Assembly: GCF_024494565.1 (NCBI RefSeq)
Contig: NZ_JANHDN010000004.1
Location: 124,001-188,000, forward strand
Source of the DNA: Halorubrum rutilum
Lineage (GTDB): Archaea > Halobacteriota > Halobacteria > Halobacteriales > Haloferacaceae
Reading direction: 5' to 3'
DNA length: 64,000 nucleotides
Every line of letters begins with the position of its first letter. The stretch's first letter is position 1. Both the position numbers and the translations under genes were made by a program. This document shows positions 53,108 to 61,628 of this stretch, piece by piece. Below the pieces are notes generated by a model, which searched no databases, was not told the DNA's origin, and saw nothing but the letters and a program-made list of their open reading frames with translations.

Positions 53108-56100
53108 ATGCACATCAGCGAAGTCGTTCTGGACGGGTTCAAGAGCTTCGGGCGGACGACGAGGATCCCCTTTTACAACGACTTCACGGTCATCACGGGG
53201 CCGAACGGCTCCGGGAAGTCGAACATCATCGACGGGGTCCTCTTCGCGCTCGGACTGGCGCGCACCCGCGGGATCAGGGCGAAGAAGCTCACCGACCTGA
53301 TCTACAACCCCGGCCACGACGACGGCGAGGGCTCCGGCGGCCCGAACGAGGCCTCGGTGACGGTGGTGCTCTCGAACGAGGACGGCACCCTCGACCGGTC
53401 GCAGGTCGTCTCCGCGGCCGGGACGGAGAACGTCGGCGACGTCTCCGAGATCACGATCAAACGCCGCGTGAAGGAGACCGAGGACAACTACTACTCGTAC
53501 TACTACCTCAACGGGCGCTCGGTGAACCTCTCGGACGTGCAGGACCTGCTCGCGGCCGCGGGCGTGACGCCCGAGGGGTACAACGTGGTGATGCAGGGCG
53601 ACGTGACCGAGATCATCAACATGACCCCCTACCAGCGGCGGGGGATCGTCGACGAGATCGCGGGCGTCGCCGAGTTCGACGAGAAGAAGGAGGCCGCCTA
53701 CGAGGAGCTGGACACGGTCGGGGAGCGCATCGGCGAGGCCGACCTCCGGATCGGCGAGAAGGAGGACCGGCTCGACCGGCTGGCCGACGAGCGCGAGACC
53801 GCGCTTCAGTACCAACGGTTCCGCGAGGAGCTGGAGGAGTACCGCGGCTTCCGCAAGGCCTCCGAGCTGGAGGAGAAGCGCGAGGCGCTCGACGACATCG
53901 AGGCCGACATCGACGAGGCGGAGGCCGAACTCGCGGAGCTCCGCGAGGCGCTCGACGCGAGACAGGGGAAACTCACCCGGCTTGAGGAGGACCTGGCCGA
54001 CCTCAACCACGAGATCGAGACGAAGGGCGAGGACGAGCAGATTCAGATTCGGTCGGAGATCGAGGAGGTGAAAGGCGAGATCTCGCGGCTGGAGGACAAG
54101 ATCGAGGCGGCCGAGGAGCGCGCCGCCGAGGCGGAGACGGAGCGGCGCGACGCGTTCGTCCAGATCGACCGGAAGGAGGAGACGATCGAGGAGCTCGACG
54201 CGGAGATCCGCGAGGTGAAAGTCGAGAAGGCGTCCGTCAAGTCCGAGATCGCGACGAAACGGTCCGAGCTGGCGGACGTCGAGGCCGAGATCGAGGGCGC
54301 CGACACCGAGTTCGACGAGCTGAAAGACGAGCTCGCCGAGAAGAAGGAGGCGATCGAGTCGCTGCGCGAGGAGAAGAACGAGACGCAGCGCGAGAAGGAC
54401 CGCCTGCTCGACGAGGCGCGCCGGCGCTCGAACGCGGTGAGCGAGGCGCGGACCGAGCTGGAGGAGGCCCGCGAGTCGCTTCCGGAGCACAAAGCGCGGA
54501 TCTCCGAGCTCCGCAGCGAGCTCGACAAGGCCGAGAAGAACGAGGCGACGATCGAGGAGGCGGTCGCCGACCTCTTCTCGGAGAAGGCGGAGAGGAGCGA
54601 GGACCTGGAGGCGGTCGAAGCGGAGCTCCGCGAGAAGCAGAACGAGTACGCCAAGCTCGAGGCGGCGGCCGACGAGCGCGGCGACGCCTCCTGGCCGCGC
54701 GCGGTGACGGAGGTGAAGAACGGCGGCATCGACGGGGTCCACGGCGCGGTCGGCGAGCTGGGCTCGGTCGAGGCCGAGTACGCCGAGGCCTGCGAGACGG
54801 CCGCCGGTGGCCGGCTCGCGAACGTCGTCGTCGACGACGACGGCGTCGGCTCGACGTGTATCGACTACCTCAAGCGGCGGAACGCGGGCCGGGCCACCTT
54901 CCTCCCGATCACGGAGATGGACGACCGGAGCCTCCCGCGGAAGCCCTCGCTGCCGGGCGTCGTCGACTTCGCGCGGAACCTCGTCGACTACGACGCCGCG
55001 TACGCCTCGGTGTTCTCGTACGTGCTCGGCTCGACGCTCGTCGTGGAGGAGATGGACACCGCCCGGGAACTGATGGGCGACTACCGGATGGTCACCCTCG
55101 ACGGCGACCTCGTCGAGAAGTCGGGCGCGATGACCGGCGGCTCCGGCGGCGGCTCGCGGTACGCGTTCACGAAGTCGGGCGGCGGGAAGCTCGAACGGCT
55201 CGCCGCGGAGATATCGGAGCTGGAGGACGAGCGGCAGTCGCTACAGGCCGAGATCGACGCCCTCGAAGACGACATCGACGACGCGCGCGACCGGAAGGCC
55301 GACGCCGCCGAGCGCGTCCGGTCGCTGGAGGCCAACGTCGAGCGCGCAGAGGACGAGCTGGCGGACGCCGAGGAGCGCATCGACGAGCTGGAGGCCGAGC
55401 TCGAGGAGCTGGAGGCCGAGCGCGAGTCGGTCGACGAGGAGATGAGCGAGATCGACGGGACGCTCGCCGAGCTCGACTCGGAGATCTCGGACCTGGAGGC
55501 CGAGATCGACGATATCGAGGCGGAGCTCGCGGACTCGGAGATCCCGGAGCTCTCCGAGCGCGCCGACGAGATCCGCGACGAGATCGCGGAGCTGGAAGAC
55601 CGGATGAGCTCGCTCGACGGTCGGCAGAACGAGCTGGAGTTAGAGAAGGAGTACGCCGAGGACGCCGTCGACGAGCTTCACGACACCGTCGAGGAAGCGC
55701 AGAACCGGAAGGCCGACGCCGAGGAGGCGATCGCCGAGCACGAGGCCGCGATCGAGGAGAAGGAGGCCGAGCTCGAGGAAAAGAAGGCGGCGATCGCCGA
55801 TCTCGAGGAGGAGCTCACGGAGCTGAAGGCCGACCGCGAGGACCTCCGCGAGGAGATCAAGGAAGCGACCCGCGAACGGGACGAGCAGCGCTCGCTCGTC
55901 TCGGCGGCGGAGTCCGACCTGGAGGACCTGACCGACCGCCGCGACCGGCTGGCGTGGGAGATCGACGAGCTGGAGTCGCAGGTCGGCGACTACGACGCCG
56001 ACGAGATCCCCGACCTCGACGAGGTCGAGTCGCGGATCGAGGAGCTGGAGGCCGAGATGGAGGCGTTAGAGCCCGTCAATATGCTCGCGATCGACGAGTA

Positions 56101-56695
56101 CGACGAGGTGCAGGAGGCGCTCGATCAGCTGCGGGAGCGCCGGGACGTCTTGGTCAAGGAGCGCGACGCGATCGAGGAGCGTATCGAGGGGTACGAGGCG
56201 GCGAAGAGGGAGACGTTCATGCAGACGTTCGAGTCGATCAACGACCACTTCGAGGACATCTTCGCCCGCCTCTCGGCCGGCAGCGGCGAGCTCCTCTTGG
56301 AGAACCCCGAGGACCCGTTCGAGGAGGGGCTGACGATGCGGGCGCAGCCCGCGGACAAGCCGGTTCAGCGGCTCGACGCGATGAGCGGCGGCGAGAAGTC
56401 GCTGACCGCCCTCTCCTTCATCTTCGCGGTCCAGCGGCACAACCCCGCGCCGTTCTACGCGCTCGACGAGATCGACGCGTTCCTCGACGCCGTCAACGCC
56501 GAGCGCGTCGGCGAGATGATCGAGGAGCTGGCCGCGGACGCCCAGTTCGTCGTGGTCGGCCACCGCTCGGCGCTGCTGGAGCGCTCCGACCGCGCGATCG
56601 GCGTCACGATGCAGGGCGACAACCTCTCCGCGGTCACCGGGATGCAGTTCGGCGACGACGGCGACGGGGACGAGGAGGTGACGGCGGATGACTGA
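53108..56695 (+). CDS. smc: Chromosome segregation protein Smc
   Basis: A 1195-residue SMC ATPase that folds and separates chromosomes. Walker A is GPNGSGKSN (about residues 32-40). Long coiled coils (about 170-510 and 690-1020) flank the hinge (about 530-660) with KNGGIDGVHGAVGELGSVEA. The C-terminal ATPase half has the signature DAMSGGEKSLTALSFIFAVQ (about 1094-1113), Walker B PFYALDEIDAFLDAVN and VVVGHRSALLE. Length is normal. It overlaps scpA by eight bases. Confidence 0.97.
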   Translation: MHISEVVLDGFKSFGRTTRIPFYNDFTVITGPNGSGKSNIIDGVLFALGLARTRGIRAKKLTDLIYNPGHDDGEGSGGPNEASVTVVLSNEDGTLDRSQVVSAAGTENVGDVSEITIKRRVKETEDNYYSYYYLNGRSVNLSDVQDLLAAAGVTPEGYNVVMQGDVTEIINMTPYQRRGIVDEIAGVAEFDEKKEAAYEELDTVGERIGEADLRIGEKEDRLDRLADERETALQYQRFREELEEYRGFRKASELEEKREALDDIEADIDEAEAELAELREALDARQGKLTRLEEDLADLNHEIETKGEDEQIQIRSEIEEVKGEISRLEDKIEAAEERAAEAETERRDAFVQIDRKEETIEELDAEIREVKVEKASVKSEIATKRSELADVEAEIEGADTEFDELKDELAEKKEAIESLREEKNETQREKDRLLDEARRRSNAVSEARTELEEARESLPEHKARISELRSELDKAEKNEATIEEAVADLFSEKAERSEDLEAVEAELREKQNEYAKLEAAADERGDASWPRAVTEVKNGGIDGVHGAVGELGSVEAEYAEACETAAGGRLANVVVDDDGVGSTCIDYLKRRNAGRATFLPITEMDDRSLPRKPSLPGVVDFARNLVDYDAAYASVFSYVLGSTLVVEEMDTARELMGDYRMVTLDGDLVEKSGAMTGGSGGGSRYAFTKSGGGKLERLAAEISELEDERQSLQAEIDALEDDIDDARDRKADAAERVRSLEANVERAEDELADAEERIDELEAELEELEAERESVDEEMSEIDGTLAELDSEISDLEAEIDDIEAELADSEIPELSERADEIRDEIAELEDRMSSLDGRQNELELEKEYAEDAVDELHDTVEEAQNRKADAEEAIAEHEAAIEEKEAELEEKKAAIADLEEELTELKADREDLREEIKEATRERDEQRSLVSAAESDLEDLTDRRDRLAWEIDELESQVGDYDADEIPDLDEVESRIEELEAEMEALEPVNMLAIDEYDEVQEALDQLRERRDVLVKERDAIEERIEGYEAAKRETFMQTFESINDHFEDIFARLSAGSGELLLENPEDPFEEGLTMRAQPADKPVQRLDAMSGGEKSLTALSFIFAVQRHNPAPFYALDEIDAFLDAVNAERVGEMIEELAADAQFVVVGHRSALLERSDRAIGVTMQGDNLSAVTGMQFGDDGDGDEEVTADD

Positions 56696-57674
56696 GCCGC
56701 CGGAGTCGGCGGGCGCGGGCGGCGGCGGCTCGGACGACGGCGTCCCGGACCTCGACCTGACGAGCGATCGCGACGTCGGGGCGCACGACGGGGCGACGCC
56801 GGAAACGCTCGGAGGCGACGAACCGGCCACGGGCGACGCGGGAGGTGACGCCAGCGACAGCGATGCGGGCGTCGACGATGACGGCGAGGTCGAGCCCGTC
56901 GAGCTCCTCGTCCAGCTCGCCGAGGAGGGCGAGATCGAGCCCTGGGACATCGACATCGTGCAGGTGACGGACGCCTTCCTGGAGCGCCTCGACGAGACGG
57001 ACCTCCGGACGACCGGCCGAGCGCTCTTTTACGCCAGCGTCCTGCTCCGGATGAAGAGCGACGGGATGTTGGCCGACGACGACGAGGACGAGGAGCCCGA
57101 GCCGGAGCCGTGGGAGGTCGCGATGGAGGGCGGCGCGCCCGACCCCGCCGACGGCGACGTCGACCCGGTCGACGAGCTGGAGGCCGAGATGGACCGGCGG
57201 CTCGACCGGAAGAACACCCGGGGGTCACCCGAGACGCTCGACGAGCTGGTCCGCGAGCTGCGCGAGGCCGAGCGCGGCTCGTGGTGGAAGGACTCCCGCG
57301 AGTACGACACCTCGGAGTCGCCGCAGGGGTACGACCGCGGCACCCAGACGCTCGACTACCGCGCGGGCGACGAGTTCCGGCGGGACGGGGAGCCGACAGC
57401 GGGCGAGGCGACCGACCGCACCCACGACGAGGACATCGAGGAGGTGATCGTGGAGATCGACAACGCCCTCCGGACCCACTTCGACCGCGGTCGCACGGAG
57501 GTGCTGTTCGCGGAGATCGAGACCGCGGGCGGCCGCCCGTTCATGACGTACCTCGCGCTGCTGTTCATGGCCCACCGCGGCTCGGTGCGGCTCCAGCAGG
57601 ACGACTTCTTCGGCGACCTGTGGGTGAAGGACCCGGCGGCGGCGACCGGGGAGTCGGAAGCGATCGCGGACTGA
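56688..57674 (+). CDS. scpA: Segregation and condensation protein ScpA
   Basis: A 328-residue kleisin that closes the Smc ring. The disordered acidic N-terminus (about residues 1-65) is followed by the Smc-neck-binding domain VEPVELLVQLAEEGEIEPWD, DIVQVTDAFLERLDETDLRT and ASVLLRMKSDGML, then a haloarchaeal insertion, and a C-terminal winged helix including FAEIETAGGRPFMTYLALLF and VRLQQDDFFGDLWV. ScpB is not present in the window. The overlap with smc indicates coupled translation. Confidence 0.93.
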   Translation: MTEPPESAGAGGGGSDDGVPDLDLTSDRDVGAHDGATPETLGGDEPATGDAGGDASDSDAGVDDDGEVEPVELLVQLAEEGEIEPWDIDIVQVTDAFLERLDETDLRTTGRALFYASVLLRMKSDGMLADDDEDEEPEPEPWEVAMEGGAPDPADGDVDPVDELEAEMDRRLDRKNTRGSPETLDELVRELREAERGSWWKDSREYDTSESPQGYDRGTQTLDYRAGDEFRRDGEPTAGEATDRTHDEDIEEVIVEIDNALRTHFDRGRTEVLFAEIETAGGRPFMTYLALLFMAHRGSVRLQQDDFFGDLWVKDPAAATGESEAIAD

Positions 57675-57770
57675 CCGGCGCCGCGGTCGCTCTCCGCGAA
57701 CCCCGTCATCCGAGGCCGTCGCGGTCCGGACACCGCCACGCTGATTGTCCGGCCGCCCGCACCGTTCCGC

Positions 57771-59015
57771 GTGTTCCAGTTCGTCGCGGGCAACCCCCTC
57801 CTCGCCGTCGTCGTCGCGGCGCTGTGGGTCGCGCTCGTCCTGTACGGCGCCTCGTCGGCGTGGTGGCTCTTCGAATCCGTCGTCCTCGCGCGCGGCGGCC
57901 GCGTCGCCCCCGACGAGGTCGAGTGGGGGTACGACGACGTCCAAGTTCGAATCCTCACCGTCGACGCGGCGGCGGTCGTTCAGGCCACGGTGAACGCGGT
58001 GCCGGCGGGGCTCGACGACGTGCGCGTGATCGCGGAGGAACCGATCGACGTCGACGGCGCTGACGTTCACGTCGTCCCGGACTCCTTCGAGTGCGCCGCG
58101 ACGAACAAGGGGCGGGCCGTCGAGTGGGCCCGCCGCGAGGTGCCCTGCGACCGCGAGTACGTGCTGTACCTCGACGAGGACACCATCATGGCCGGCTTCG
58201 AGGGGCTGCCCGACGCCGACGTGGTCCAGTTCACCGAGAAGCCGCTGTACACGGGGTCGCGGCTCACGTACCTGAGCGAGATCTTCCGCGTCGGCTACCA
58301 GTACGAGCAGTTCGCGTTCCACCGCCTCCGGTACCCGCTGTACGCGTGGGGCGGCGGCGTCGCGGTCCGGCATTCGCTGGAGGACGCGATCACGTGGGAC
58401 GTCGCGACGATCACCGAGGACACGAACTTCATCTGGCGGGCCGCCGACCGCGCGGGCGTCTCCTTCGCCGTCCTCGACGTGCGGTTCCGGAACCAGGCGC
58501 CCCCGTCGCTGCGCGCGATGGCCAAACAGCGCCGTCGGTGGATCTCCGGGACGCGCGCCGACGGGGGGCTCCTCCCGCTCGCCTATCGGCCCGTGTATTA
58601 CACGCGGATCGTCGCGTGGGCGTTCTCGCCGCTCGTGCCGCTGCTCGCGGTCGCGTCGATACTCCTCCCGGGCACCGCGCCGGCGATGGAATGGTACCAG
58701 ACCGCGTCACTGGCGCTGGTCGGGATCCTGTTCGTGTACAAACTCGTCGGGACCGCCAGGTACGACAAACACCCCCTCACGTGGCCGGTCTACCTCGCGC
58801 TCACGCCGGTCGCCTTCTTCGCGCACTCGATCGGCGCCGTCTGGGGACTGATCAGCCCCGTGACGACCTTCGAGGTGACGGAGAAGCTGGCGCCGGAGGC
58901 GGTCGAAGAAGCCCACGACTCGATGGACGAGGGGCAGCTGCGCGACCACGACGGCTCCGAGCGGCTCACCCGTGAGTCCGACTCGGCGTTCACGTTCGCC
59001 GTGTTCGACGACTGA
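57771..59015 (+). CDS. Membrane GT2-family glycosyltransferase
   Basis: A 414-residue membrane glycosyltransferase. One helix (about residues 8-35) precedes the GT2 catalytic domain with the metal-binding VLYLDEDTIM (about 138-147), the acceptor motif VATITEDTNFIWRAADRAG and the QRRRW-like KQRRRWISG. Three or four helices follow (about 275-375), and an acidic tail ends the protein. The layout is like cellulose- or hyaluronan-type synthases, which both add sugars and export the chain. Product unknown. The start is a GTG at 57771. Confidence 0.88.
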   Translation: MFQFVAGNPLLAVVVAALWVALVLYGASSAWWLFESVVLARGGRVAPDEVEWGYDDVQVRILTVDAAAVVQATVNAVPAGLDDVRVIAEEPIDVDGADVHVVPDSFECAATNKGRAVEWARREVPCDREYVLYLDEDTIMAGFEGLPDADVVQFTEKPLYTGSRLTYLSEIFRVGYQYEQFAFHRLRYPLYAWGGGVAVRHSLEDAITWDVATITEDTNFIWRAADRAGVSFAVLDVRFRNQAPPSLRAMAKQRRRWISGTRADGGLLPLAYRPVYYTRIVAWAFSPLVPLLAVASILLPGTAPAMEWYQTASLALVGILFVYKLVGTARYDKHPLTWPVYLALTPVAFFAHSIGAVWGLISPVTTFEVTEKLAPEAVEEAHDSMDEGQLRDHDGSERLTRESDSAFTFAVFDD

Positions 59016-59029
59016 GACGCCGTCGCTCC

Positions 59030-59413
59030 CGCGGCGAACACCTCCAAAGCCCCAGCCGCTCGGTGGTACGTGATTGGCAACTGTAGATCGGCGGTGAACA
59101 CCTCCAAAGCCCCAGCCGCTCGGTGGTACGTGATTGGCAACTGTAGATCGGCGGTGAACACCTCCAAAGCCCCAGCCGCGACGGCTCGCGCGGCTCGCTG
59201 CGCGCTTCACTCGGTCGCTGACGCTCCCTCGTTCCAGTGCTTGCGTCGCCGGGCTTCGCCCTCGCGGCTGCCCCTTCGAGTCCCACCCTCACAGCAACTG
59301 CAGCCTCACACCTCCCCAACCTCGCGGCTCCCTCCGCTTCGCTTCGGTCGCCGCGTCCCTCGCGCGTGCGACTCGCGCCCTGCGGGCGCTCGTCGGCACG
59401 CGCCACCGCACCG
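59030..59413 (-). repeat. Dispersed structured repeat, copy R4, with 60-bp tandem units
   Basis: Minus-oriented element filling the 407-base gap between two convergent genes. At its end 59041-59100 and 59101-59160 are identical 60-bp tandem units, and a third starts at 59161. Each begins CCTCCAAAGCCCCAGCCG, the complement of the motif shared by all copies. The body contains the long hairpin, here with a 9-bp core (59173-59181 paired with 59262-59270), CCCCTTCGAGTCCC, CCTCACACCTCCCCAACCTC and the small hairpin GCGCCC-TGC-GGGCGC (near 59380). Confidence 0.9.
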
Positions 59414-59422
59414 CAAAATTGT

Positions 59423-60289
59423 TCACAGGTAGTCGCCGAGCAGCGGCTCGACGCGCTCCTGCGTTTCTTCCGGAATCGCCTCGGTCGGCGTGTTGACGGT
59501 GCCGTCGAGCGACGTGTGCGCGTCGCACTCCAGATCTTCGGGGAGCGTCCGGACGGCCTCCTCGACCGCGGCCTTGATCGCCGCCTGGTTCTTCTCGGCG
59601 TTTTCGAGCACCTCTTCGAGCGTCACCTCGCTGTCTTCCTTCCAGACGTCGTAGTCGGTGACGCCCGCGATCGTCGCGTACGCGATCTCGGCCTCGCGGG
59701 CGAGCTTCGCCTCCGGGATCGCGGTCATGCCGACGAGGTCCCACCCCTGGCTCCTGTAGAACTCCGACTCCGCGCGCGTGGAGTACTGCGGCCCCTCGAT
59801 GCAGACGTACGTGCCGCCCTTCACCACCTTCGTGTCGGCGGGTGCCGCCGACTCGGCCGCCTCGGTCAGGTGGTCGACCAGCTCCGGGCTGTACGGGTCC
59901 GCGAACGGCTGGTGGACGACGACGCCGTCGCCGTAGAAGGAGAGGTCGCGGCGCTTGGTGCGGTCGTATATCTGATCGGGGATGACGAGCGTGCCGGGCC
60001 CCAGTTCCTCTTTCAGACTTCCAACCGCGTTCGACGCGAAGACGTGGGTGACGCCCGCCCGCTTCAGCGCGTACATGTTCGCGCGGTACGGGAGGTCGGT
60101 GGGCGAGACGCCGTGGTCGGAGCCGTGCCGCGGGAGGAAGGCGACCTCTCTGCCCGTGTCCGCGAACTCGCCGATCGTGATCGCGTCGCTCGGCTCGCCG
60201 TAGGGGGTGTCGTACTCGACCTCGCGCACGTCGTTCAGGGGGAGCGCCTCGTAGATGCCGCTGCCGCCGATGAAGCCGATGGTGCCCAT
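59423..60289 (-). CDS. mtnP: S-methyl-5'-thioadenosine phosphorylase
   Basis: A 288-residue purine nucleoside phosphorylase-type enzyme that splits methylthioadenosine, a by-product of SAM use, into adenine and methylthioribose 1-phosphate. Typical are MGTIGFIGGSGIYEA, FLPRHGSDHGVSPTDLPYRA (about residues 50-69), VFASNAVGSLKEEL, YVCIEGPQYSTRAESEFYRS and the MTAP-like VGMTAIPEAKLAREAEIAYA. A TATA-like CTTATAAG on its strand (60314-60321) is about 27 nt before the ATG, so it is probably leaderless. It continues the SAM theme of mat at 5 kb. Confidence 0.94.
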   Translation of the reverse strand: MGTIGFIGGSGIYEALPLNDVREVEYDTPYGEPSDAITIGEFADTGREVAFLPRHGSDHGVSPTDLPYRANMYALKRAGVTHVFASNAVGSLKEELGPGTLVIPDQIYDRTKRRDLSFYGDGVVVHQPFADPYSPELVDHLTEAAESAAPADTKVVKGGTYVCIEGPQYSTRAESEFYRSQGWDLVGMTAIPEAKLAREAEIAYATIAGVTDYDVWKEDSEVTLEEVLENAEKNQAAIKAAVEEAVRTLPEDLECDAHTSLDGTVNTPTEAIPEETQERVEPLLGDYL

Positions 60290-60339
60290 ACCCGGAGTGC
60301 GGCGGCTCGCTACTTATAAGGAGTCATGTAAAACGGGGA

Positions 60340-61335
60340 CTACAGCAGCCACCGCACCGCCGCCAGCGCGAGCGCGCTCACGACGAGCAGGTGGACGAGG
60401 ACGGCGCCGACCGCGGCCCCGCCGACGTCGCGCATCTCGCGGAGCCGGATCGAGAGGCCGAGGCCGACGAACGCCAGCGTGAACAGCGCGTCCGAGACGC
60501 GCCCGATCGACGCCAGCGCGGCCGGCGAGAGGAGCCCGCTGTTCGCGACCGCGGCGACCGCGAGGAAGCCGAGCAGGAACTTCGGGAACTCGGCCCAGAC
60601 CCGGCGTACGCCGGGGTCGGTCGCCGATCGCGCGGTGTACGCCAGCGAGTACGCGACGGCGACGCCCCCCAGCAGGGCGTTGCGCGCGAGCTTCGTCACG
60701 GTCGCCCACTGGCCGGCCTCGGGCGAGTGGGCGAACCCCGCGGCCGCGACGGGGCCGGTCGAGAACATGCTCACGCCGGCCCAGACGCCGAACTGCCGGC
60801 CGGTGAGCCCGAGCCACTCCCCCGCGATCGGGAACGCGACGAGCGTGACGGCGTCGAAGAGGAGCACGGTCGCCGCCGCGAAGGTGATCGCCGAGCCGCG
60901 CGCGTCGAGCACGCGTCCGACGGCGACGACAGCGGAGACCCCGCAGACGCTCGCGCCCGCCGCCAGCAGCGAGGGCGTGGTCCCGTCGAGCCGGAAGAGC
61001 ACGCGGGCGATCAGCTCGGCGAGCAGCAGGCCGCCGGCGACCGTCGCGACGACCATGCCGAGCACGGTCGGCCCCGCGGCGAGGAACTCCTCGACGACGA
61101 CCGCGGCGCCGAGCAGGACGATCCCGGTCTCCAAGAGGAGCTTGTCGACGCCGACGCCCGGCTTCGCGGCCTCGGGCGTCCCGACCGCGTTCCCGACGAG
61201 CGCGCCGAGCGCGACCGCGACGACGAGCGGGGAGAGCCCGGCGACCGCGCCGGCGACGAGGGTTGCGAGGACCGCCCCGGCGGCCAGCAGCGCGAGGCCG
61301 GGGAGGTACGGCCGAGCGGCGGCGGCGACGCCCAT
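60340..61335 (-). CDS. YeiH-family (UPF0324) membrane protein
   Basis: A 331-residue membrane protein of the UPF0324/YeiH family (Cons_hypoth698) with about ten helices. Family segments are GLSPLVVAVALGALVGNAVG, LLETGIVLLGAAVVVEEFLA (about residues 68-87), AAGASVCGVSAVVAVGRVLD and WATVTKLARNALLGGVAVAY. The substrate is not established; sulfonates have been proposed for relatives. The ATG at 61335 overlaps the stop of an upstream microprotein gene. Confidence 0.87.
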   Translation of the reverse strand: MGVAAAARPYLPGLALLAAGAVLATLVAGAVAGLSPLVVAVALGALVGNAVGTPEAAKPGVGVDKLLLETGIVLLGAAVVVEEFLAAGPTVLGMVVATVAGGLLLAELIARVLFRLDGTTPSLLAAGASVCGVSAVVAVGRVLDARGSAITFAAATVLLFDAVTLVAFPIAGEWLGLTGRQFGVWAGVSMFSTGPVAAAGFAHSPEAGQWATVTKLARNALLGGVAVAYSLAYTARSATDPGVRRVWAEFPKFLLGFLAVAAVANSGLLSPAALASIGRVSDALFTLAFVGLGLSIRLREMRDVGGAAVGAVLVHLLVVSALALAAVRWLL

Positions 61336-61517
61336 CAGAGGAGGCCCGCGACCTGTCCCGCGGCGTGGGCGGCGACGACCCCCAGCCCGAGCGCGAGCGC
61401 CTGCCAGCCGCGGTCGAGCGCGGTCCACCGGTCGACGAGCGGGGAGCCGGTCTCGCGGGCGGCGTCGTCCCCGGCGCCGTCGGCGCGAGCCGTGTCGTCG
61501 CCGTGCTCCGATACCAT
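61335..61517 (-). CDS. 60-residue single-helix protein coupled to the YeiH gene
   Basis: A 60-residue protein beginning MVSEHGDDTARADGAGDDAA and ending in one hydrophobic helix (about residues 38-60, WQALALGLGVVAAHAAGQVA). Its stop overlaps the ATG of the YeiH-family gene (ATGA), so the two are translated together and it may be a small subunit. On its strand a TATA-like CTATAAGT (61541-61548) lies about 27 nt before the ATG, again fitting a leaderless start. Confidence 0.7.
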   Translation of the reverse strand: MVSEHGDDTARADGAGDDAARETGSPLVDRWTALDRGWQALALGLGVVAAHAAGQVAGLL

Positions 61518-61628
61518 GCCCGCGGGTCGGCGCGCTCGGTACTTATAGGGACGGACTCGGCGGGGTGCGGGCGCCCGACGCGCGACCGAAAGAGCGACGG
61601 TCCGGGCGGTCGTCGGTCGGACATCCGG

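Noticed and set aside
59041..59178. Repeat-spacer-repeat pattern that resembles a CRISPR array
   Set aside because: The units are identical along all 60 bases including the would-be spacer, no leader or cas gene is near, and the related copies show drift over the whole unit.
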